Of a stretch of 64,000 nucleotides of DNA, positions 25,572-33,179 are shown piece after piece. Each line of letters starts with the position of its first letter. Position 1 is the stretch's first letter. The stretch lies in the NCBI GenBank assembly GCA_018266775.1, contig JAFDZS010000005.1:231094-295093 (forward strand). The letters are read 5' to 3'. The translations under genes and the position numbers were made by a program. Source of the DNA: Bacteroidota bacterium. GTDB lineage: Bacteria; Bacteroidota; Bacteroidia; Chitinophagales; Chitinophagaceae. The notes below the pieces were generated by a model. It was not told the DNA's origin and ran no database searches. It saw only the letters and a program-made list of their open reading frames with translations.

Positions 25572-28500
25572 ATGCGCACTTTCATTTTTATCATCAGTAC
25601 TTTTTTAATTACAAATGTTTTAGCCCAGGCACCATGCCAGGGCCCCGGTGGTACAGCTTCTACTGCACAGGCAGTGTGTGGCACACTCGTGTTTCACCAG
25701 GATAATTTGCAAAATTGCACCGGTCAGAATATCCCAAACCCTACAGCGGGTTGTGGCAATATTGTAAGCTCCGATAATGCCTACTGGTATAAATTTCATT
25801 GCTACCAGGGTGGTAAACTGGGGTTTTTATTAGTGCCCCGCAGCCTGAGCGATGATTACGATTGGGAGATCATGGACATTACCGGGCATGATCCAAACGA
25901 TGTGTATACACAGGAATTAAGAGTGTCCTTAAATCTGAGTGGTATAACCGGGTCAACAGGTTGTACACCGGCAGGGGCTGGTAATATTCATTGTGCAGGC
26001 GGCGTGTCTGGATCACAATATAATTCCATGCCCACCATACAAACCGGGCATGATTACCTGCTGATGGTGAATAATTATTCACAATCCGGTTTGGGGTATG
26101 ATCTTTCTTTTTCCGGCACGGCTGTACTTACCAATAATCAACCGCCAACAATAACCAATGTGGCTACGTCCGGTTGTGATGCCACCAAATTAAGGGTTAC
26201 TTTTTCTGATGATATTTTATGTACCAGTATCACTGCAAATGGCAGTGAGTTTACTATAACGGGCGGGGCCACAACAATGACAGGGGTTACGTCTGATTGT
26301 GCACTTGGCGCAAACGGTGTTTCTTATCTGACTATCAATTTCTCCACGCCAATTCCACCGGGAAACTACCAATTAAGTGTACACGATGGTGATGATGGCA
26401 ACACATTCGATAATGTGTGCGAATTGTATATGCTTCCTGCAACCATTCCATTTACTGTGCCGCCGGTTGGTGCGGTAACGGTGAGCAGCGTTACATCCAC
26501 TGGTTGTGCGCCAACTATGCTGGATATGCACCTGAGCCGCCCCGTTTGGTGCAGCAGTATTGCTCCCGATGGTTCAGAGATCAGTATTATGCCGGGTAAC
26601 ATTCCCTTTACGTCAATAACACCGGTTTGCAGCGGTGCCACGCCTTATGCTGACCTGATCCACATCAACCTGCAAAATCCATTACCATTCGGAACGTATC
26701 AACTGGTGATTCATAATGGTAATGATGGCGATACTTATATTGATACCTGCGGCAATACAATGAGTGCAGCAAGTTTTCCTTTTACCATTAACCAGGTTAC
26801 CAATGTGCCGTATATTGCTTCGGTTGATTTTAATGAATGTCACCCCAAAGAAGTAGTGGTGAATTTTGATCATCCCATTTCATGCGCCACCATCGACGGC
26901 ACGGCCAGCGAGTTCAGTATTTCGCCAGGCGTATGGCCCGTGAGTGCAGTAAATTATACCTGTGCTCCAGCAGGTAACTATACTACACAAGTGACCATCC
27001 AATTGCTGAACCCGTTACCGGCTGGCAATTTTGCTGTAAGCATTAATGCAGGCAGCGATGGCAACACCGTCAGTGACACCTGCGCTTTATTTATTGCACC
27101 AGGTTACAACAAAACATTTGTTACCACAGCAGCCACTGCACCCAAATTTGATTCGGCAGTGGTATCCAACTGCAATCCTTCAACGGTACGGTTATATTAT
27201 AATCATCCCATTCAATGCAGCACCATCAGTGCAGATGGTTCTGAGTTTACTATTACCGGACCATCGGGTGTATCGGTTACGGGAAGTGTTACTAATACGA
27301 CCTGTGCTTCCGGTTACAGCAACTGGATTGAATTGCAGCTGGCGCAACCCATTGCTGTTGCAGGCAATTATACTGTGCATGTAAAATCCGGTACTGACGG
27401 CAATGGCATTATTGATACCTGCAATGCAGCACAAAGTTTGGCTGAAACCATTTCTTTCCCTGTTTATACCAAGCCTTCTGCTGCTTTTACCAGTGTTGTG
27501 CATTTTGGTTGTGTAATGGATACCGTTGTTTTGTCGCACGCCGGCGGTGACGGCATAAATACATGGCTTTGGATTTTTGACGATGGTACCACTGCCACGG
27601 GTCAAACTGCAACGCACCTGTTTCCTGTTTCTACGGTGAGTACCAGTATTCAGCTTGTTGTGGCAAACAGTTTTTGTGGTGATAGTGTACGCAATACTGT
27701 TATACTGGATAATGCTTTCAATGCTGCCTTTACCATGAGCGTTACAGATACCGCCTGCATCAACAGCGCAGTAACTTTTACCAATACCTCAACCGGGAAT
27801 AATTTGCAGTACTTATGGCAAATGGGCGATAATACACAGTATACTGTTGCCACACCCAGTCCGCATGCTTATGCAACAGCAGGATTGGTGAACGTGCAGT
27901 TAATTGCTACGGATGCTTATGGTTGTAAAGACACTGCCGCACAGGGTTTGTACATTACACCTTTACCTTCAGTTGATTTTACCGGATTGCAACCCCAGTA
28001 TTGCACAGATAAAACAATCACGCTGCAAAAGGTAACAAGTAATACCATTTCATCTTACACGTGGGATAATGGCGATGGCCTGCAGGTTCAAAACAAACCC
28101 CAGTTCCAGTTTTCTTATGCCAAAGAAAAAACATACACAATAACATTAACGGCCAACGATAAATATTGTACTGGTGTAGGTGTTGCTAAAACGGTGGATA
28201 TTTTTGCGGTACCACAGTTTAGTTTGGGTAATGACACCGTATTGTGCCCTGCCGCTTCCCTGCAGATTGGTGTACCGTTTAACAACAGTTATACATATTT
28301 ATGGAGTACAGGTGCCACCACGCCACAAATCACCACAGACCTTGTTACTGCCAACTACACACTGACTATTGATAATCATGGGTGCACAGCATCAGATCAA
28401 ATTGAAGTGAAAGTATTGGGAGCCTGCATTATCGCAATGCCGAATGCATTCACGCCCAACCACGACGGTAATAACGATGTATTGCGTGCCACCAACGCAG

Positions 28501-28703
28501 ACCTTGCCAAAGAATTTTCATTGAAGATATACAACCGCTACGGAGTATTGCTCTTCAGCACCACCAATCCTTTGCAGGGTTGGGACGGTACTTATAAAGG
28601 CGTTAAAGCAGAAACGGGAACTTATGTTTGGCAATTGAGTTATATGAATCCCTGGAATAATAAAAAAGTATTTGAAAGCGGTACCAGTATTTTATTGAGA
28701 TAA
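25572..28703 (+). CDS. Secreted repeat protein with PKD-like and gliding-motility C-terminal domains
   Basis: From ATG 25572 the product has 1043 residues: signal peptide (MRTFIFIISTFLITNVLAQ), an N-terminal beta domain of ~170 residues, four tandem ~110-residue Ig-like repeats (DNA about 26142, 26469, 26805, 27138 to ~27470), PKD-like segments (about 27475-28210), and a C-terminal domain beginning near PNAFTPNHDGNND that matches the gliding-motility-associated family (TIGR04131), a type IX secretion signal. Each repeat contains paired cysteines in similar places (C.ssI ... DTC). The protein is predicted to be secreted to the cell surface, perhaps as an adhesin; ligand unknown. An earlier TTG (25542) would spoil the signal peptide. 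Confidence 0.85.
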   Translation: MRTFIFIISTFLITNVLAQAPCQGPGGTASTAQAVCGTLVFHQDNLQNCTGQNIPNPTAGCGNIVSSDNAYWYKFHCYQGGKLGFLLVPRSLSDDYDWEIMDITGHDPNDVYTQELRVSLNLSGITGSTGCTPAGAGNIHCAGGVSGSQYNSMPTIQTGHDYLLMVNNYSQSGLGYDLSFSGTAVLTNNQPPTITNVATSGCDATKLRVTFSDDILCTSITANGSEFTITGGATTMTGVTSDCALGANGVSYLTINFSTPIPPGNYQLSVHDGDDGNTFDNVCELYMLPATIPFTVPPVGAVTVSSVTSTGCAPTMLDMHLSRPVWCSSIAPDGSEISIMPGNIPFTSITPVCSGATPYADLIHINLQNPLPFGTYQLVIHNGNDGDTYIDTCGNTMSAASFPFTINQVTNVPYIASVDFNECHPKEVVVNFDHPISCATIDGTASEFSISPGVWPVSAVNYTCAPAGNYTTQVTIQLLNPLPAGNFAVSINAGSDGNTVSDTCALFIAPGYNKTFVTTAATAPKFDSAVVSNCNPSTVRLYYNHPIQCSTISADGSEFTITGPSGVSVTGSVTNTTCASGYSNWIELQLAQPIAVAGNYTVHVKSGTDGNGIIDTCNAAQSLAETISFPVYTKPSAAFTSVVHFGCVMDTVVLSHAGGDGINTWLWIFDDGTTATGQTATHLFPVSTVSTSIQLVVANSFCGDSVRNTVILDNAFNAAFTMSVTDTACINSAVTFTNTSTGNNLQYLWQMGDNTQYTVATPSPHAYATAGLVNVQLIATDAYGCKDTAAQGLYITPLPSVDFTGLQPQYCTDKTITLQKVTSNTISSYTWDNGDGLQVQNKPQFQFSYAKEKTYTITLTANDKYCTGVGVAKTVDIFAVPQFSLGNDTVLCPAASLQIGVPFNNSYTYLWSTGATTPQITTDLVTANYTLTIDNHGCTASDQIEVKVLGACIIAMPNAFTPNHDGNNDVLRATNADLAKEFSLKIYNRYGVLLFSTTNPLQGWDGTYKGVKAETGTYVWQLSYMNPWNNKKVFESGTSILLR

Positions 28704-28705
28704 TA

Positions 28706-29731
28706 TCAGCGTAATTCATTTAACGTAACACCATCTGCATTTACAGTTAACTGGTGCCGCACCCCGCATTTCAGTGCGAAGTTATTTTTTTGATGCCCCA
28801 CGGGAAAATCAAAGCAAACAGGATAATGAAATGATCTCACCTGGTCTAACACAATATCATAAATACTTTTGCCAAATTCATCAGCTGCATCTTCAGATGG
28901 TTTCACTTTAAAACCACCAATAACCAGTGCTTTTAATTTATTGAGTTTACCGGTACGTTTTAAATTCCAGAACATGCGGTCGATGCTGTACAGGTATTCG
29001 CCGGTATCTTCCACAAATAAAATTTTACCATCGGTGGTAATATCGCTTTTACTGCCGGCTAATGTTTCCAGTGTTTTTAAATTGCCACCCACTAAAATGC
29101 CGCTGGCTTTACCAATGATATTTTTTTCGTTAGGCGGTGCAGTATAAATCATCTTTTCTCCTGCAAGGCATTTGTTGATGGATTCAATGGTTTCTATTTG
29201 TACTGGCTCCGCCTTACTCCAGTCAGCCGGAAAACTGTTGCACATTTTGGAATGAATGGAAGCGATGCCAAAATTTTTATTCAGGTGAGAATGAATAACG
29301 GTGATATCGCTGAAGCCAATGATCCATTTGGGGTGCAGGGTAAATTTGGAAAAATCAATGGCATCAATAATACGCACAGCGCCATAACCACCGCGGGCAC
29401 ACATGATGGCCTTAACGGTTTTATCATCCAGCATTTTTTGAAAATCCTGCAGGCGTTCTTCATCAGTACCGCCAAAAGTAGCATCTCTTTTTCCCACTGT
29501 ATCACCCACTTTAATGTTGAAACCCCATTCTTTCATTTTATCAATGGCAGGCTGCACATCTTCAGCCGTAATATAACCGGCCGGGCAGGTAATACCAATG
29601 GTATCACCTTTTTTAAGGTATGGCGGAATCTTTCCCAAAACTTCCGGCTCTTCCACTTTTGCTGAAGCAGTTGCTGCTGAAAGAATGGCGCCAACAGGCA
29701 GTACTGCAGATAAAAAATGTTTGCGGTTCAT
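28706..29731 (-). CDS. S66 peptidase, exported LD-carboxypeptidase paralogue
   Basis: The 341-residue protein has an N-terminal signal sequence (MNRKHFLSAVLPVGAILSA..., cleavage probably after ATASA) and then the same fold as the gene at 24585: PPYLKKGDTIGITCPAGY (36-53), ARGGYGAVR, nucleophile GFSDIT (Ser141), FVEDTGEYLYSIDRM and PVGHQKNNFALKCG. All catalytic elements are present. The signal sequence implies a periplasmic or lipid-free exported enzyme acting on murein peptides outside the cytoplasm. It is convergent with the secreted repeat protein, only 2 bp between stop codons. Confidence 0.9.
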   Translation of the reverse strand: MNRKHFLSAVLPVGAILSAATASAKVEEPEVLGKIPPYLKKGDTIGITCPAGYITAEDVQPAIDKMKEWGFNIKVGDTVGKRDATFGGTDEERLQDFQKMLDDKTVKAIMCARGGYGAVRIIDAIDFSKFTLHPKWIIGFSDITVIHSHLNKNFGIASIHSKMCNSFPADWSKAEPVQIETIESINKCLAGEKMIYTAPPNEKNIIGKASGILVGGNLKTLETLAGSKSDITTDGKILFVEDTGEYLYSIDRMFWNLKRTGKLNKLKALVIGGFKVKPSEDAADEFGKSIYDIVLDQVRSFHYPVCFDFPVGHQKNNFALKCGVRHQLTVNADGVTLNELR

Positions 29732-29841
29732 CGTTCTAATTTACATCATTTATTAAAAAATACCGGTTTGGCATCTTATCCTAAGAAAAATATAAAAAAA
29801 TACCCAACCCTTTTTCTTGGTTAAACCGTTTTATATATTAC

Positions 29842-30432
29842 ATGAACCTACTGTTATCTAAAAAACGATTATTGAACCATAGTCCGGATATACTGATCAG
29901 GGGATGCCAGCAAAACGACCTGCAGAGCCAGCAGCAGCTGTATAAATTATGTTACCCGGAGATGATCAAGATCTGTTACCGTTACGCCAAAGATGCGGAT
30001 GGTGCCGGAACTATTTATAACGATGCCATGCTGAAAGTATTTGCCCATATTGGCAGGTATGTGGACGAAGGAAAATTAGTATCGTGGATTAGAACGATTG
30101 TGGTGCGTTGCAGTATTGACTATTGCCGGCAGCGCCATGTATTTAAACCGTTGCCGGTGCAGGAAATGGAAGAACTGTATATCATCGACCCTGAAGTGCT
30201 GAACCGCGTTACAGGAAAAGAAATTCAGCAACTGGTCAAACAACTGCCCGGCGCAACTGCAACTGTTTTCAACCTGTTTGTTTATGACGGCTTCACACAT
30301 AAACAGATCGCAGACATACTCAACATCAGTGAGGGAACCAGCAAATGGCATGTAAGTGAAGCTAAAAAATTACTGAAACTAAAACTGGAACGTATAACCG
30401 AAACCGAATTAAAAACCAATGCAGCAGGATAA
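29842..30432 (+). CDS. ECF-type RNA polymerase sigma-70 factor
   Basis: The 196-residue protein has region 2 (about 20-85, with YRYAKDADGAGTIYNDAMLKVF) and region 4 with a helix-turn-helix (about 130-180, GFTHKQIADILNISEGTSKWHVSEAKK split by the turn). Region 2 is somewhat diverged. It is followed by, and overlaps by 14 bp, a gene for a single-pass membrane protein that is a probable anti-sigma-like partner. ATG start 29842; the upstream 110 bp is AT-rich and divergent from the S66 gene. Confidence 0.88.
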   Translation: MNLLLSKKRLLNHSPDILIRGCQQNDLQSQQQLYKLCYPEMIKICYRYAKDADGAGTIYNDAMLKVFAHIGRYVDEGKLVSWIRTIVVRCSIDYCRQRHVFKPLPVQEMEELYIIDPEVLNRVTGKEIQQLVKQLPGATATVFNLFVYDGFTHKQIADILNISEGTSKWHVSEAKKLLKLKLERITETELKTNAAG

Positions 30433-32242
30433 ATTTGATATGGACAATAAGTTGCGGCAGCTGGAAAACCAGCAACTGCCCGACCTGAGTGCCATGGATG
30501 CACACTGGAAACAGATGGCGCAGCAACTGGCACCCGGTGAAAAAAACGCAGTGCCGCGGCACAGGCGAAACACCACACTAAAAAGATTTTTACTGGCAGC
30601 AAGTATTGTTGCAATAGCAGTAACAGTCTACTTTGCCCGGCACAATAGCAATAAAGAAGTACGCACAGTAAAAAACCCGGCGCACGAACCTTCAATAAAG
30701 AGCAACAATAACAATACTATTCAACCCAAAATAAATATTCCAGCATTTGATTCTACTTATACTTTAAACCAACAGCAAACTGTAAAAGCAACGCATACTT
30801 CAACGGCAAAACCTTCTCTGAAAATCGGTAGCCGCCCTGAAAATATACTTCCAGGAATTGATGGCAGCGAACCGGTTGCCAATGCATCACCGGTAGTGGC
30901 GCCTGCAATGACGCTGGATAATTTTTACACGCAACTGCAAAAACCAGCGCAGCAGTTCAGTGTAAATGGTTCAACGGGTGCTGTGATAGAAGCAGCTGAA
31001 GGCACCCGATTGCTCATACCACCTTCAGCATTTATGGATGCAGAAGGCAAAGCAGTATTGGGTAATGTTATTATTTCGATAGAAGAATATTATAAGTATG
31101 CAGATATAGTGGCAGCACACTTAACCACCACATCTAATGATCAGCAGCTGGAGACTGGTGGTATGATCAGGTTGGCAGCAGTGTACAATAATCATGAAGT
31201 GCAGTTGCGCACAGGCAAAGCGATACAGGTATCAATGCCCACCAAAAATTATGATCCGCAGATGGAATTGTTTTTGCCTGAAACCAATAGTACAACACCA
31301 CAATATGCAGCATCCCAAACGAGGGATTTAACAACAGGCTCAACAAGCATTTACAACCAATATCTGAACTGGCTTGCAGTAAATAATTCAAGGCCGGAAC
31401 AATTCAGTGGCACCACTAATTTCCTGGACATGAGTGATGAACCGGTAAGAGTAAGGGAAACACGGAAGAAACGTATTGGAGTTTTTCATATCACCAATGA
31501 ATTACCTATGAGTGAAGATGAAGCCAAAGCAGTGTTGAAAGAAAAATATGGCGACTACTACACCGTTATTAAAGTGAAAAAGATAAAACCCGAACGTAAA
31601 ATTTTGTTCAGCCGGTGGTGGATGGTACGCCCTCATATCGGAGACTCCACCCAATTGAAAGTGGAAACAGCGCTGCGCTGGCATTACATCAAAAGAAGCG
31701 ACAGTGCATTTTATGCTGAAAAAACGAGAAGGGACAGCCTGCAGTTTGTAGCATACAGGTGGAATACGTTCTGGAGTACACTCGGAACAAATATTACCAG
31801 CACGGGTGATCCGTTAGTTGAAAAAAGAATAACAGATTCACTCTATACAATGTTCAAACAAAGAACGCAGGTGGAACAATCCTATAATTTTTCAGTGCCG
31901 CGGATGGGATGGATCAATTGCGACAAGTTTAGGAACAATTCCAATGCAATAAATTTTGCAGTGAACCTGCCACCCGATGTAAAAGCAGAAAAATTTGTTT
32001 CGCAGTTGGTATTTGCGAATATTAAATCTGTAATGCCGGGCCAGTATGGTGCCAATCAATTTGGCTTTGCCGGCATTCCACCTAACAGGAACGTGTACGT
32101 GGTGGCGTTAGGAGAAAGAAATGGAAAAGTAGTTTCTGTATTTCAACATTGTACCACCCGTGCGGCCGGAATAACTATTGACAAGTTTGAAGAAACCACG
32201 CCGGAAGCATTCCAAAAAAAATTACAACAACTGGATTTATAA
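30419..32242 (+). CDS. Membrane-anchored protein coupled to the ECF sigma factor
   Basis: The 607-residue product has a short N-terminal cytoplasmic segment (1-54), one membrane helix (about 55-72) and a large extracytoplasmic part. Residues ~190-280 resemble a ZU5-like beta fold (GTRLLIPPSAFMDAEGKAVLG and VIISIEEY). I do not recognise the rest. Position and topology fit a sigma-regulating or sigma-controlled envelope protein, but the N-terminus lacks a clear ZAS/CHCC anti-sigma motif. The start at 30419 overlaps the sigma gene; ATG 30440, seven bases after its stop, is equally possible. A terminator follows at 32275. Confidence 0.65.
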   Translation: MQQDKFDMDNKLRQLENQQLPDLSAMDAHWKQMAQQLAPGEKNAVPRHRRNTTLKRFLLAASIVAIAVTVYFARHNSNKEVRTVKNPAHEPSIKSNNNNTIQPKINIPAFDSTYTLNQQQTVKATHTSTAKPSLKIGSRPENILPGIDGSEPVANASPVVAPAMTLDNFYTQLQKPAQQFSVNGSTGAVIEAAEGTRLLIPPSAFMDAEGKAVLGNVIISIEEYYKYADIVAAHLTTTSNDQQLETGGMIRLAAVYNNHEVQLRTGKAIQVSMPTKNYDPQMELFLPETNSTTPQYAASQTRDLTTGSTSIYNQYLNWLAVNNSRPEQFSGTTNFLDMSDEPVRVRETRKKRIGVFHITNELPMSEDEAKAVLKEKYGDYYTVIKVKKIKPERKILFSRWWMVRPHIGDSTQLKVETALRWHYIKRSDSAFYAEKTRRDSLQFVAYRWNTFWSTLGTNITSTGDPLVEKRITDSLYTMFKQRTQVEQSYNFSVPRMGWINCDKFRNNSNAINFAVNLPPDVKAEKFVSQLVFANIKSVMPGQYGANQFGFAGIPPNRNVYVVALGERNGKVVSVFQHCTTRAAGITIDKFEETTPEAFQKKLQQLDL

Positions 32243-32274
32243 ATATTTTTAGCCGTACACTCTTTGGGGGATAC

Positions 32275-32304
32275 AGCAGCATAGCGAAAGCATGCTGCTT
32301 TTTT
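32275..32304 (+). terminator. Rho-independent terminator after the ECF sigma operon
   Basis: AGCAGCAT (32275-32282) pairs with ATGCTGCT (32292-32299) across a 9-base loop and is followed by a run of Ts to 32304. It overlaps the stop codon of the convergent NUDIX regulator gene. Confidence 0.85.
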
Positions 32305-33073
32305 ATAACTCAAAACCCATTCCGCCTTTTAATGCTTTTTGGTATTTACGCAGGTCGAACTTGTAATAGTAAGGTGCTTTATGCGCCACGCCTTTTTTAG
32401 TTTCATCCAGCCTTTTTAAAATGCCTGTGCTCATAATCTTACGCTGAAAATTACGCCGGTCCAGTTTACGGTCAAGAATCGTTTCATACAATTTTTGCAA
32501 TTCAGGCATGGTAAATTTTTCAGGCAATAAATTGTAACCAACAGGATGATAATTCAATTGCATGCGTAAATTCTCCAGCGCTTTATCAAGGATATTGCGG
32601 TGATCGAGTATCATACCCGGAATATCATGAATATTGAACCATTTGCAGTCTGAGGAAATATTATCAGGCACCGGCAACACTTTCGAAAAATCAACCAGTG
32701 CAGAATAACCCACCGTGATAAAACGTTCAAACAGCCAGCTTTCTTCCAGTTCAATACCGGCGTTTTTTAAAAATAACTTATTGATTTTTTTATTGGAGCG
32801 GTCGGGTTCACTAAAAACATAAAACTGCTGCATGTAAACATCATCCACACCGGTACGCTCCTGCAAAATACGTTTGGCGGCATCATCCATGTGTTCATCT
32901 TTCAAAATAAAACCGCCAGGCAAAGCCCAGCTGCCGGCATATTTAGCCTGCAATAGCAACACTTTCAATTCATTTTCATGAAAGCCGAAAATGATGCAGT
33001 CCACCGAAATGTTCCGCAAAAATTTCTCGTGTCCTTCGGCAAATAATTGCCTGATTTCTTTTTCCCAACTCAT
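32303..33073 (-). CDS. NUDIX-domain transcriptional regulator (NrtR/AraR-like)
   Basis: The 256-residue protein has an N-terminal NUDIX domain (about 20-155) and a C-terminal winged helix (about 165-235, with KFTMPELQKLYETIL and DRRNFQRKI), the layout of NrtR-family regulators. The NUDIX box is degraded: G54-x5-E60-x7-R68 is kept, but the canonical Glu after Arg is Ile69 and one of the EE pair is Arg73, so pyrophosphatase activity is doubtful and ligand sensing more likely. In Bacteroidota, members of this family regulate sugar-use genes. It is divergent from a GH3 glycosidase, with a perfect inverted repeat between them. Confidence 0.88.
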   Translation of the reverse strand: MSWEKEIRQLFAEGHEKFLRNISVDCIIFGFHENELKVLLLQAKYAGSWALPGGFILKDEHMDDAAKRILQERTGVDDVYMQQFYVFSEPDRSNKKINKLFLKNAGIELEESWLFERFITVGYSALVDFSKVLPVPDNISSDCKWFNIHDIPGMILDHRNILDKALENLRMQLNYHPVGYNLLPEKFTMPELQKLYETILDRKLDRRNFQRKIMSTGILKRLDETKKGVAHKAPYYYKFDLRKYQKALKGGMGFEL

Positions 33074-33136
33074 AATGTAAAATTAAAATGACACGGCCAT
33101 TCAAAAAATAAATTTTAAAATGTGGAGGATAATATC

Positions 33137-33165
33137 TATCATTGCGTCATATTAACGCAATGATA
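33137..33165. promoter_or_regulatory. Operator-like perfect inverted repeat between NUDIX regulator and GH3 gene
   Basis: TATCATTGCGT (33137-33147) and ACGCAATGATA (33155-33165) are perfect 11-bp inverted arms with a 7-bp spacer. It lies 14 bp before the GH3 start codon, where a bound repressor would block RNA polymerase. The adjacent NUDIX regulator is the obvious candidate to bind it. Confidence 0.7.
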
Positions 33166-33179
33166 AAATTTTTTGCTGT

